The notes: generated from the sequence alone by a model not told the origin. 7,489 nucleotides of DNA from an uncultured Lysobacter sp. (GCA_902805755.1 CADCUA010000367.1:1-7489); one strand, 5' to 3'; numbered from the stretch's first letter, positions 1 to 7,087 are shown. Translations and numbers: made by a program.

Positions 1-230
1 TCGTCGATCCTCCCTTCGCGGCTGGACTGTGGGAGCAGGTATTGCCCTCGCTCGACAGATGCCTGCGCGCCGATGCATGGCTGTATGTGGAATCACCCGA
101 GCACGCGACCGTCGTCCCCGCGCCCGGCTGGGTGCTGCATCGCGAGGGCCGCACGCGCGACGTCCGGTACGTGCTGTATCGACGCAGGACGCCGCTCAAC
201 GGGAGCGCACGTGACTCCTCCGCCGCATGA
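1..230 (+). CDS. rsmD: 16S rRNA (guanine(966)-N2)-methyltransferase RsmD, C-terminal part
   Basis: Partial gene, cut by the left edge; the reading frame starts at base 3 and ends at TGA 228-230, giving 75 residues. The first residues read VDPPFAAGLWEQVLP. DPPF is the catalytic motif IV of RsmD-type N2-guanine methyltransferases, which use S-adenosylmethionine to methylate G966 of 16S rRNA in the assembling 30S subunit. The rest fits the RsmD tail: a helix, then a strand reading WLYVESPE (E. coli has ALIYVESE), then WVLHREGRT and a final strand VRYVLYRR. The SAM-binding N-terminal two thirds lie outside the window. An rsmD gene directly upstream of coaD is a common bacterial arrangement and supports the call. 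The last dozen residues after YRRR are poorly conserved in the family. The product is certain at family level; only the C-terminus can be checked here. Confidence 0.93.
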   Translation, partial: VDPPFAAGLWEQVLPSLDRCLRADAWLYVESPEHATVVPAPGWVLHREGRTRDVRYVLYRRRTPLNGSARDSSAA

Positions 231-252
231 CCGGAAGCGCGCCGCACGCCGC

Positions 253-261
253 TGATACACT
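253..261 (+). promoter_or_regulatory. Candidate extended -10 promoter for coaD
   Basis: TGATACACT fits an extended -10 element (TG, one base, then TACACT at 256-261, four of six matches to TATAAT). No good -35 box is seen 16-18 bases upstream, as is usual for extended -10 promoters. Transcription would start near 268, about 33 bases before the coaD ATG. The same TACACTGCG string recurs before queA at 7145-7153. This is inferred from sequence alone. Confidence 0.4.
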
Positions 262-294
262 GCGGCCCCTGCCGCCGCTCGCGGCTTTCCGTGA

Positions 295-798
<504 letters not shown>

Positions 799-855
799 GG
801 CAATGCCGTTCGTGGCGCGACGTGGCGCCGTTCCGCCTGCGGTCCGGCTTGGCCG

Positions 856-861
856 TAGAAT
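856..861 (+). promoter_or_regulatory. Candidate -10 box for the lipoprotein gene
   Basis: TAGAAT matches TATAAT at five of six positions and stands out in a GC-rich 171-base spacer between coaD and the lipoprotein gene. The only -35-like hexamer is TTCCGC at 831-836, 19 bases away and weak. A start near 868 would leave a leader of about 100 bases before the ATG at 970. Otherwise the spacer holds nothing I can name. This is inference from the hexamer alone. Confidence 0.35.
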
Positions 862-969
862 GGGGTCGCGCTGCCGGATGGCCTCACGCGATTGCATATC
901 GGTGCCTGCGCCGGTCAACCATCGCGCCATGCCCAATGGCGTCTTCCAATCACAACACACGGAAATCCC

Positions 970-1473
970 ATGAACACGACCACTCGCGCGCTGCTCATCG
1001 CCTGCCTGGCCCTGCCGTTCCTCGCTGCCTGCAAGAAAGAAGGCGCCCAGGAGCAGCCGGCTGCCGAAGCCGTCCAGGCTCCGCTGACCGCTCCGAAGAC
1101 CGACAGTGAGGAAGAGTGGGGCGCCTACCTGGTTGAAGTGGTCAAGCGCAACATGGAAGGCGTGACCTCCAGCCCGTACCTCTACACGCTGCCGGCCGAG
1201 ACTTCCGCCGATTTCCAGGGTTCCTACGACCGTCTGGTGGAAAAGGCGCAGACCGACGTGCAGCGCGGCATCACCGAAGGCAACCTGCTCGCGTACGGCG
1301 GCCCGTCATCGGCAAAGATGGCCGACCTGGTCGTCGCGGCGTTCCAGAAGGCGCAGCCGGCGTCGATGAAGGGCGTGAAGGTGCTCTTCATGGGCAAGAC
1401 CGAGGACAACGAACGCGTCAAGGCGGCCGTCACGCCCGCAGGTGTCGACTACAAGTTCGTCGAGGTCAAGTAA
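970..1473 (+). CDS. Small predicted lipoprotein of unknown function
   Basis: Encodes 167 residues. The start at 970 is chosen over an in-frame codon at 892 because it puts a signal peptide at the very N-terminus and has GGAAA (961-965) just upstream. The signal has one Arg (R6), a hydrophobic core and the lipobox LAAC (18-21), so lipidation at C21 is predicted. K22-K23 follow, which is compatible with sorting to the outer membrane. The mature part starts with a low-complexity Ala/Gln/Glu/Pro linker (about 24-45), followed by an acidic/aromatic segment (EEEWGAYLVEVVKRNMEG) and a mixed alpha/beta region. The end reads GVKVLFMGKTEDNERVKAAV, then GVDYKFVEVK. I recognise no catalytic motif and do not assign a function. 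The position between coaD and the ferredoxin gene may be conserved in related genomes, but I cannot check this. It is a real gene by signal peptide, codon usage and spacing. Confidence 0.85.
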   Translation: MNTTTRALLIACLALPFLAACKKEGAQEQPAAEAVQAPLTAPKTDSEEEWGAYLVEVVKRNMEGVTSSPYLYTLPAETSADFQGSYDRLVEKAQTDVQRGITEGNLLAYGGPSSAKMADLVVAAFQKAQPASMKGVKVLFMGKTEDNERVKAAVTPAGVDYKFVEVK

Positions 1474-1500
1474 GTCCGGGCCGCCTCCGGGCGATCCTGA

Positions 1501-1538
1501 CGGAACGGGGCCGCACCTCTGTTCGGCCCCCGTATCCG
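1501..1538 (+). terminator. GC-rich stem-loop between the lipoprotein and ferredoxin genes
   Basis: ACGGGGCCG (1505-1513) pairs with CGGCCCCCGT (1524-1533) with one bulged C at 1527, around a 10-base loop. CGGA (1501-1504) extends the stem with TCCG (1535-1538) past a bulged A. The result is a 13-base-pair stem 28 bases after the lipoprotein stop and 12 bases before the ferredoxin ATG. There is no T-tract, so it is not a classical intrinsic terminator. It could be a partial terminator, a 3'-end protecting structure, or an RNA element that limits ribosome access to the ferredoxin gene. Confidence 0.45.
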
Positions 1539-1550
1539 GAATGAAGTCAG

Positions 1551-1802
1551 ATGTCGCTGAAGATCAACGAGCTGTGCGTCAACTGCGACGTCTGCGAGCC
1601 GGCCTGTCCGAACCAGGCGATCTCGCAGGGTGAAACGATCTACGTGATCGATCCGTCCCGCTGCACCCAGTGCGTGGGCCATTACGACGAGCCGCAATGC
1701 GTCGTCGTCTGTCCGGTCGAATGCATCGACCCGGACCCTCTTTTTCCCGAAACCCAGCAGCAGCTGCTCGCCAAGCTCGCGCGGCTGCGGGAGCAGGTTT
1801 GA
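1551..1802 (+). CDS. YfhL-family (Alvin-type) 2[4Fe-4S] ferredoxin
   Basis: Encodes an 83-residue cytosolic electron carrier. The N-terminal motif C9-C12-C15 plus C19-P20 and the second set C38, C41, C50, C54-P55 supply eight ligands for two [4Fe-4S] clusters. Eight residues separate C41 and C50, the insertion typical of the Allochromatium vinosum (Alvin) class, which has very low and unequal redox potentials and includes E. coli YfhL. A further cysteine, C58, follows the second motif (CPVECI). A C-terminal helix of about 20 residues (QQQLLAKLARLREQV) completes the family length. The start is at 1551, with only a weak GAAG (1543-1546) in front. The stop TGA shares its last base with the ggt start, so the two genes are probably co-translated. 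The physiological partner is unknown and cannot be read from the context. Confidence 0.95.
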   Translation: MSLKINELCVNCDVCEPACPNQAISQGETIYVIDPSRCTQCVGHYDEPQCVVVCPVECIDPDPLFPETQQQLLAKLARLREQV

Positions 1803-3529
1803 TGCGAATCGCCGTGCGCACGTGGTTGGCTGTCCTTCTGCTTGCGGTCGGCACCTCGCCCGCGGCCACTCCGCCGAAAGCCCACACAGCAAACGCGGTC
1901 ACCGCGGCGAAACCTCCCGGCGCAGCGATCGCCAGTGCGCACACCCTGGCGACGCAGGCCGGGCTGGACATCATCCGCACGGGCGGCAATGCGTTCGATG
2001 CGGCGGTCGCGGTCGCGGCGGTGCTGTCGGTCGTGGAGCCCGTGAGCTCCGGCATCGGCGGCGGTGGCTTCTTCCTGCTGCACGATGCGAAATCCGGACG
2101 CGATGTGTTCGTGGACGCGCGCGAAACTGCACCTGAATCGGCGACACCCGCCGCCTATCTCGACAAGCAGGGCGGCCTGGACCGCGACCGCGCCACCAAC
2201 GGCCCGTGGTCGGCCGGCATTCCGGGCCTGCCCGCCGCGCTCGTGCATCTGAGTGAGAAGTACGGCCGCCTGCCGCTGCGCACGACGCTGGCGCCAGCCA
2301 TCCGCATCGCCCGTGACGGTTTCGAGGTCTACCCGCGCCTGGAAAAGGGCTATGCGAGCCGGCGCGCCGTCATGGAGCGCTACCGAGGCACGCGCGCGGT
2401 GTTCCTGGCTGACGGGACGCCCCCGGTGACAGGCGAGACGCTGCGCCAGCCCGATCTGGCGCGCACGCTTGAGCGACTCGCAACAAAGGGCTTCGATGGT
2501 TTCTATCGGGGCGATGTCGCGGAGAAGATGCTCGCGTCAGTGCGCGAGGAAGGCGGGCGGTGGACGCGCGATGAACTCGCCGGCTATCGCGTGCGTGAGC
2601 GTGAACCGCTGCGATTGAAGTACCGCGATTGGGCAATCACGACCGCACCGCCGCCGTCGTCCGGTGGTGTCGCGCTTGCGCAGATCCTGCAGGTCCTCGA
2701 AGGCTGGGATCTCGCGAAGCTCGAACCGGCCCAGCGCACGCACCTCATCGTCGAAGCGATGCGCCGCGCCTATCGCGACCGCACGATCTATCTCGGGGAT
2801 CCGGACTTCGTGAAAGTGCCGGTCGCGCGACTGACCAGCCCCGAGTATGCAGCCGGGCTGCGCGCGTCGATCCATCCCGACAGGGCGCTGCCCAGCGCTC
2901 TGCTGTCGGGCCAGCCGGCACCCCTGGAAGACGACGAGACCACGCATTTCTCGATCATCGACGCCGAAGGCAACCGCGTATCGGCCACGCAGACCGTCAA
3001 CCTGACGTTCGGCTCCGGCCTCGTTCCGCCGGGCACCGGCGTGCTGCTCAACAACGAGATGGACGATTTCGCGCTGAAGCCGGGCACGCCGAATGCATTC
3101 GGCGTCATGGGTTTCAAGGCGAATGCGCCCGAACCCGGCAAGCGCATGCTCAGCTCGATGACACCGAGCTGGATCGAGTCGGAAGAAAAGCTCGCCGTCA
3201 TCGGCGCGCCCGGAGGCAGCCGCATCATCACCCAGGTGCTGCTCGCCATCCTTGCATACGACGCCGGGCTTGCCGCGCAGCCGGTCGCGGCATTGCCGCG
3301 CTTCCACCACCAGTGGATGCCTGACGCGATCTCCGCCGAGCCGGGCGCGCTGGATGCCGCCACGGTAGAGGCGTTGAAAGCGATGGGGCACACCATCAAC
3401 GCCGGCGAATCCACCTGGGGCAACCTGCAGACGGTGACCTGGGACAAGCGCAGCGGTGCGCTCGACGGCGGTACCGATCCGCGCAATCCGGTCGGGCGAG
3501 CAGACGTGCTCCTCGCGCCAGCAAAGTAA
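1802..3529 (+). CDS. ggt: Gamma-glutamyltransferase / glutathione hydrolase precursor
   Basis: Encodes 575 residues (E. coli Ggt has 580), a periplasmic N-terminal-nucleophile hydrolase that cleaves the gamma-glutamyl bond of glutathione and can transfer the glutamyl group. The signal peptide is MRIAVRTWLAVLLLAVGTSPA. The precursor should self-cleave before T380 in DDE|TTHFS, giving a large subunit and a 196-residue small subunit. Residues matching E. coli Ggt are R107 (DARETAP; E. coli R114), T398 and N400, E419 and D422 (NNEMDDF), S451-S452 (LSSM), and the oxyanion glycines G471-G472 in APGGSRIIT. The lid loop (about 425-449) is present, as in E. coli and unlike the lidless Bacillus-type enzymes. 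The start at 1802 has GGGAG (1789-1793) eight bases upstream. An in-frame start at 1670 lies inside the ferredoxin gene and would bury the signal peptide. The gene overlaps the ferredoxin stop by one base. Confidence 0.96.
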   Translation: MRIAVRTWLAVLLLAVGTSPAATPPKAHTANAVTAAKPPGAAIASAHTLATQAGLDIIRTGGNAFDAAVAVAAVLSVVEPVSSGIGGGGFFLLHDAKSGRDVFVDARETAPESATPAAYLDKQGGLDRDRATNGPWSAGIPGLPAALVHLSEKYGRLPLRTTLAPAIRIARDGFEVYPRLEKGYASRRAVMERYRGTRAVFLADGTPPVTGETLRQPDLARTLERLATKGFDGFYRGDVAEKMLASVREEGGRWTRDELAGYRVREREPLRLKYRDWAITTAPPPSSGGVALAQILQVLEGWDLAKLEPAQRTHLIVEAMRRAYRDRTIYLGDPDFVKVPVARLTSPEYAAGLRASIHPDRALPSALLSGQPAPLEDDETTHFSIIDAEGNRVSATQTVNLTFGSGLVPPGTGVLLNNEMDDFALKPGTPNAFGVMGFKANAPEPGKRMLSSMTPSWIESEEKLAVIGAPGGSRIITQVLLAILAYDAGLAAQPVAALPRFHHQWMPDAISAEPGALDAATVEALKAMGHTINAGESTWGNLQTVTWDKRSGALDGGTDPRNPVGRADVLLAPAK

Positions 3530-3535
3530 CTTTGC
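3521..3535. repeat. Short inverted repeat around the ggt stop codon
   Basis: GCAAAG (3521-3526) and CTTTGC (3530-3535) are perfect inverted 6-base arms with the ggt stop TAA as a 3-base centre. The arms are short and A/T-rich, and no clean T-tract follows (TTTTATT begins nine bases later, at 3544). It may be a minor 3'-end hairpin or chance. Confidence 0.3.
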
Positions 3536-3602
3536 ACGAACGGTTTTATTGCCGCGCGCGATCGTCGATCATTCCGATATCAGGTGAGCACGGAGCGCGG
3601 CG

Positions 3603-4493
3603 ATGAAACTCTGGTCGTTGATGGGGAACAGCCAGAAACTCGATGGCGGCGCGATGTTCGGCAACGCACCGCGCGCCGTGTGGGCGAAGTGGTCCCCGCC
3701 TGACGAACTCAACCGCATCGAACTGGCCTGCCGCAGCCTGCTGGCCACGCCGCTCAACGGCCGCACGGTACTGTTTGAAGCCGGCATCGGTGCGTTCTTC
3801 GATCCGAAGATGCGTGAGCGCTACGGCGTTGTCGAAGAGCGGCACGTGCTGGTCGATTCGCTTGCAGCGGCGGGCTTCGCGCCTGCGGACATTGACGTTG
3901 TCGTGCTCTCGCACCTGCATTTCGATCACGCCGGCGGACTGCTCGCGGCTTGGGCCGAAGGTGAGCCACCCCGGCTGCTGTTTCCAAACGCGACGTATAT
4001 CGTCGGGCGCAGCCATTACGAGCGCGCGCGGCAGCCGCATGCACGCGACCGCGCGAGTTTCATCCCGGAACTACCGGCGCTGCTGGAAGCCACGGGCCGG
4101 CTGGAACTCGTCGATGGCGAATATTCGCAGACGCTTGGCGAGGCCGTGCGTTTCCACTTCAGCGATGGGCACACGCCGGGCCTGATGCTGTCGGAAATCA
4201 TCGGGCCGGAGCACGTTCAAGGACGACCGCATGGCGGCGTCGTGTTCTGCGCTGACCTCATCCCGGGCCGGCCCTGGGTGCACGTGCCGATCACGATGGG
4301 TTACGACCGCAACGCGGAGCTGCTGATCGACGAGAAGCTTGCGTTCCTCGCCGACAAGCTCGAGCGCAACGTGCATCTGTTCTTTACCCATGACCCGGCA
4401 TGCGCGCTTGCGCAGGTCACGTGCGACGCCAAGGGCCGCTTCGGCACCGCGCATGAAGTCGCCGAGTTGCACGCGCGGCCGCTGGCCGCATGA
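3603..4493 (+). CDS. MBL-fold metallo-hydrolase (YtnP/lactonase-like), substrate unknown
   Basis: Encodes 296 residues of a cytosolic metallo-beta-lactamase-fold hydrolase. The dinuclear metal motif is complete: HLHFDH at 104-109 (after VVVLS), H190 in SDGHTPG, D218 in FCADLIPG, and H263 in FFTHDP. The first strand block ([16 protein letters not shown], 55-70) is the usual substrate-pocket lead-in. The layout resembles the YtnP and AHL-lactonase-like group, but quorum-signal hydrolysis cannot be claimed from sequence; many members act on other esters or lactones. The ATG at 3603 has GGAG (3592-3595) seven bases upstream, the best ribosome-binding site in the window. There is no signal peptide. 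The stop overlaps the next gene's start (ATGA, 4490-4493), which indicates translational coupling with the TMEM43-like membrane protein. The gene is 73 bases from ggt and could be read through from it. Confidence 0.93.
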   Translation: MKLWSLMGNSQKLDGGAMFGNAPRAVWAKWSPPDELNRIELACRSLLATPLNGRTVLFEAGIGAFFDPKMRERYGVVEERHVLVDSLAAAGFAPADIDVVVLSHLHFDHAGGLLAAWAEGEPPRLLFPNATYIVGRSHYERARQPHARDRASFIPELPALLEATGRLELVDGEYSQTLGEAVRFHFSDGHTPGLMLSEIIGPEHVQGRPHGGVVFCADLIPGRPWVHVPITMGYDRNAELLIDEKLAFLADKLERNVHLFFTHDPACALAQVTCDAKGRFGTAHEVAELHARPLAA

Positions 4494-5236
4494 GGCAGGC
4501 CGGGCTGGTGCTCGGCGTGATGTTGAACGGCCTTCTCGTGGCCGCCGCCGGCGCTGCGCCCGCGCCTTCGAAACCGCGCGTGCCGGACGAGCTCGTTGCC
4601 CGCCCGGGCACGCCGTTGCAAGACCGCGTCTTCGGCGTTGGGAGCACGCAGTTCGGTCTTGAGCGCCGGGTGGAGATGTACCAGTGGAGCCGCAGCGGGC
4701 CCGGTTTCCAGCCGGTATGGAACAGCGCGCCGATCGACTCGGCCACGTTTCCTGCGCAGCACCGCAACCCGCCGCGTCTGCCCATCGAAAGCGAGCGCTG
4801 GATGACGGAAGGTGCGACGCTCGGGGGCCGGCCGCTCGATCGTCCGTTGTTGCTCGTGCTCGGCCGATGGACGGAAATACGGCCTGATTTCAACCGCCTG
4901 CCTGCGAACCTCGCCGCGGCATTGCAGCCGGAAGGCAACGGCCTGGGAAGCAGCGAGAACCCGCTTGCGCCGCATATCGGTGCCGTGCGCGTGCGCTGGC
5001 TTGAACTCGTGCTGCCCGAGCTGACCGGCCGCGTCGAGCTGCGTAACGGCCAGTGGCAACTGACGCGCGAATCGGTGCTCCGGGCCGCGGCGCCAGCGGA
5101 GCCGCTGGTGATGATCCGTCCGCCGATTTCCCGCCTCGTGGACGACCCCTGGGTGTGGTGGATCGGGGGCGGGGCCGCGGTGCTCCTCGTGGGATGGTCC
5201 GCGCGCCGTTGGTTCGGGGGCACCTCGCGTGGCTGA
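4490..5236 (+). CDS. Compact TMEM43 (LUMA)-family membrane protein
   Basis: Encodes 248 residues. The N-terminal hydrophobic stretch (about 4-23) is a signal peptide or anchor, and a second membrane segment lies near the C-terminus ([18 protein letters not shown], 221-238) with arginines after it. The part between should be outside the cytoplasm. Recognisable TMEM43 (PF07787) hallmarks appear in order: RRVEMYQW (59-66; human TMEM43 has RRQVEMYQW), a [11 protein letters not shown] strand (77-87; human EWRSEIINSKNF), [11 protein letters not shown] (91-101; human HKNPSAMAVES), an LG-R segment near 124, and [16 protein letters not shown] (155-170; human SENPKYPEVGDLRVSF). The cellular role of bacterial members is not known to me. 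This copy lacks the long second half with several C-terminal membrane helices found in typical members. It starts inside the stop of the MBL hydrolase gene (ATGA overlap). Family call from remembered sequence; a profile search would settle it. Confidence 0.8.
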   Translation: MRQAGLVLGVMLNGLLVAAAGAAPAPSKPRVPDELVARPGTPLQDRVFGVGSTQFGLERRVEMYQWSRSGPGFQPVWNSAPIDSATFPAQHRNPPRLPIESERWMTEGATLGGRPLDRPLLLVLGRWTEIRPDFNRLPANLAAALQPEGNGLGSSENPLAPHIGAVRVRWLELVLPELTGRVELRNGQWQLTRESVLRAAAPAEPLVMIRPPISRLVDDPWVWWIGGGAAVLLVGWSARRWFGGTSRG

Positions 5237-5450
5237 AAGCGCCGGCGTACGAGCTGTCTGAAAGAAGTACAGATCGGCTTGCAACTGGATCTGCAAGCCG
5301 GTGTGCTGCGACGCCTACCTCCGGATCTGCATTGCGCACCCCGAGCGCGGGACAACGCGAAGCCTGCTCAAATTACGACACACGCCTAGGCGACACCGGC
5401 AAATCATCAGCACCGCGCAGGTGCGTCGAGCGCGGCTTCGACGCCACATG
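5237..5450. other. Non-coding stretch with stem-loops downstream of the TMEM43-like gene
   Basis: These 214 bases show no gene with a credible start, ribosome-binding site or recognisable product on either strand. They hold a perfect 9-base-pair hairpin (5275-5300), a 10-base palindrome CGCCTAGGCG (5383-5392), and a bulged hairpin GTGCGTCGA/TCGACGCCAC (5421-5447) ending three bases before the shared terminator. The stretch is probably a structured 3' untranslated region. An sRNA is possible, but I see no clear promoter for one. Confidence 0.5.
5275..5300 (+). repeat. Perfect inverted repeat (9-bp stem, 8-base loop)
   Basis: CGGCTTGCA (5275-5283) and TGCAAGCCG (5292-5300) are exact reverse complements with loop ACTGGATC. 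It lies 38 bases after the TMEM43-like stop. No T-tract follows, so it would act as a 3'-end stabiliser or protein site rather than an intrinsic terminator. A single copy is seen in this window, so a REP-type family cannot be judged. Confidence 0.6.
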
Positions 5451-5478
5451 AAAAAAGCCGGGTTTCCCCGGCTTTTTT
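5451..5478. terminator. Bidirectional intrinsic terminator between convergent genes
   Basis: AAAAAAGCCGGG (5451-5462) and CCCGGCTTTTTT (5467-5478) form a perfect 12-base-pair inverted repeat around loop TTTC. The A6 and T6 runs give a U-tract on either strand, so it can stop transcripts from the + strand MBL/TMEM43 genes and from the - strand aminotransferase, whose stop codon is 16 bases away. Confidence 0.95.
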
Positions 5479-5494
5479 CCAACTGTTTATGCGC

Positions 5495-7006
5495 TCAGGC
5501 GGCGGCTGCCTGCTGGACGCGCGGGCCTTCCTGCAGTGCGCGCCCGACCATCGCAACCAGCAGGTCGATTTCCTCGCTGGTGATCGTGAACGTCGGGGTG
5601 AAGCGCAGCGAGTTCACGCCACCGTGGATCACGCCAAGGCCGCGCTCGCGCAGCCATTCCTCGGTCGAATTGCCGCCGTAACACTTGAACTGCGGGGCCA
5701 GCTCGCACGAGAACAGCAGCCCGGTGCCCTGCACCTTGGTGATCAGGCCGCCCAGCTCGCTCTTCAGCTTCTCCAGCTTCTCGACCGCTTCGGCGCCGCG
5801 CGCGCGGATGTTCTCGCGCAGTTCCGGCGTGACCTGCGCCATCACTGCGCAGGCGACGTCGAGCGCACGCGGGTTCGTGGTCATCGTGTTGCCGTACAGC
5901 CCCTTCTTGTAGAGGCCCGCCGCACGCTCGCTCACGGCGAGCACCGACAGCGGGTACTGGCCTGCGTTGAGCGCCTTGGAATACGTCTCCATGTCCGGCG
6001 CCTCGAGATGCTCGAAGCCCGGATAGTCGATGATCGAAAGCACGCCATGCGCGCGCAGGCCGGCCTGGATCGAGTCGACCAGCAGCAGGCTGCCATGAGC
6101 CTTCGTCAGCTCACGCGCGGCGGAGTAGAACGCCGGCGGCACGCTGCGGCCCGGGTCGCCTTCACCCATGACAGGCTCGAGGAACATCGCTTCGATGAAC
6201 CAGCCGTTCGCATCGGCGTCCGCGAATGCCTTGCTCAACGCGTCCGTGTCATACGGCTCGATCGTGATGACCGAGTCCTCGCCACGGAAGCTCGCCAGGT
6301 GCTGCGTGTAGCTCTTGCGCGAGGAATCGGAATACAGCGCCGGGCGCTCGGTGCGGCCGTGGAAGCTGCCCTTGACCACGAGCCGCTTGATCGCGCGGCC
6401 GTCGTGGCGCGCGCCCGGATCCGTCAGCAGTTTCGCGTTCGCGTCGGCGATGCGTGCCGCGAGCGAAACCGACTCCGAGCCCGAGTTCAGGCAGAAGAAC
6501 CGCGTGTACGGGCAGCCGCCGCGGCTCGTGCCGATCGCGGCGCGGATCGCGCGCTCGAATCGCAGATGCGAAAGCGACGGCGTCATGATGTTCGCCATCG
6601 CCTGCGGCTTCGCCATCGCTTCGATCACCTGCGCAGGGGCGTGGCCGAAACCGAGCATCCCGTAGCCGCCGGAGTCATGCAGTACGGCGCCCTTGAGCGT
6701 GATGATCCACGGGCCGCGCGCCGTCAGCGCGATGTACGGATTGACCGCGTCATCCGGGTAGAAATTCACGTACCCGGCCTGGACCGCCTGGACCTGCGCG
6801 TCCTCGTCCAGCTCCAGCAAATCGGCCGCTTCCTCGTGAATGCGGGCGTATTCCGCCGCGGCCGCGTCGATCGCATCGACGAGGTCCGGATGCGATGCCG
6901 CGAACCGGGTCACGACTGCATCATCGAGCCCCGGCGTGCGGCGTGCGCCGCCGTGGGCGCGCAGCGGCGCGAGTTTCACGAGGACGTTCTCGTTGGTGGT
7001 CGACAT
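5495..7006 (-). CDS. Class III PLP-dependent aminotransferase, divergent subgroup
   Basis: Encodes 503 residues, longer than the usual 420-460 of class III (fold type I) aminotransferases; the extra length is an N-terminal extension of about 80 residues. Family landmarks: NSGSES (174-179), SFHGRT (214-219), EPVMGEG (277-283), the cofactor aspartate D311 in LLVDSIQAG, the PLP-binding lysine K344 in [16 protein letters not shown] (371-379), and LRFTPTF (467-473) with a likely carboxylate-binding arginine. Two usual positions differ: DE.Q reads DSIQ and GSEA reads GSES. The substrate is not assigned; omega-amino acids or diamines are typical of the class. The start at 7006 has GAGGG seven bases upstream (- strand order). 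The ATG at 7012 is too close to that site, and the longer frame to 7165 runs through promoter-like DNA. Transcription converges on the terminator at 5451-5478. An attenuator-like leader lies upstream. Confidence 0.9.
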   Translation of the reverse strand: MSTTNENVLVKLAPLRAHGGARRTPGLDDAVVTRFAASHPDLVDAIDAAAAEYARIHEEAADLLELDEDAQVQAVQAGYVNFYPDDAVNPYIALTARGPWIITLKGAVLHDSGGYGMLGFGHAPAQVIEAMAKPQAMANIMTPSLSHLRFERAIRAAIGTSRGGCPYTRFFCLNSGSESVSLAARIADANAKLLTDPGARHDGRAIKRLVVKGSFHGRTERPALYSDSSRKSYTQHLASFRGEDSVITIEPYDTDALSKAFADADANGWFIEAMFLEPVMGEGDPGRSVPPAFYSAARELTKAHGSLLLVDSIQAGLRAHGVLSIIDYPGFEHLEAPDMETYSKALNAGQYPLSVLAVSERAAGLYKKGLYGNTMTTNPRALDVACAVMAQVTPELRENIRARGAEAVEKLEKLKSELGGLITKVQGTGLLFSCELAPQFKCYGGNSTEEWLRERGLGVIHGGVNSLRFTPTFTITSEEIDLLVAMVGRALQEGPRVQQAAAA

Positions 7007-7008
7007 GT

Positions 7009-7080
7009 TCATTCCCTCGGCTGGTCGGAAGCGGCTGCAAACAAAAATGCGCGGAAGGGTCCGCGCAGCAGCTTTTCCAT
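7009..7080 (-). CDS. Possible 23-residue leader ORF upstream of the aminotransferase
   Basis: An ATG at 7080-7078 opens a frame of 23 codons ([12 protein letters not shown], then [11 protein letters not shown]) that ends with TGA at 7011-7009, two bases before the aminotransferase ATG and in another frame. It reads straight through the terminator-like hairpin at 7048-7067, as leader peptides do. Against it: no Shine-Dalgarno sequence is visible, it is not strongly enriched in one amino acid, and its Phe/Leu codons come from the T-tract itself. It may be chance. Confidence 0.22.
   Translation of the reverse strand: MEKLLRGPFRAFLFAAASDQPRE
7038..7067 (-). terminator. Intrinsic-terminator-like hairpin in the aminotransferase leader (possible attenuator)
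   Basis: Read on the - strand, TGCGCGGA (7067-7060) and TCCGCGCA (7055-7048) form a perfect 8-base-pair stem with loop CCCT, followed at once by TTTTTGTTTG (7047-7038). This is the classical form of an intrinsic terminator. It lies about 30 bases before the aminotransferase start, so it would cut transcripts before the gene unless relieved. On the + strand no T-tract follows the stem. Confidence 0.65.
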
Positions 7081-7087
7081 TGATATT

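Noticed and set aside
892..969. Upstream in-frame start for the lipoprotein
   Set aside because: It would put 26 residues in front of the signal peptide and lipobox, blocking lipoprotein export.
1670..1801. In-frame upstream extension of ggt to 1670 (619 residues)
   Set aside because: It lies wholly within the ferredoxin gene and would place 44 residues before a good signal peptide; the start at 1802 has a ribosome-binding site and the usual length.
2537..3537. Two - strand open frames of about 250-285 codons opposite ggt
   Set aside because: Shadow frames of ggt; the + strand shows every catalytic residue of the Ggt family.
3560..3570. Odd palindrome GATCGTCGATC before the MBL hydrolase
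   Set aside because: Short, low-information GATC-type symmetry is common in such DNA; nothing links it to a known site.
3532..3580. Possible promoter before the MBL hydrolase (TTGCAC or TTGCCG with CGATAT)
   Set aside because: Spacers are 20 bases or more or the -10 is lacking, so I could not support a promoter; readthrough from ggt is as likely.
4301..5355. Long - strand open frames opposite the MBL and TMEM43-like genes
   Set aside because: They are Arg/Pro/Ser-rich shadow frames of high-GC coding DNA with no recognisable domain, and the + strand genes have strong family matches.
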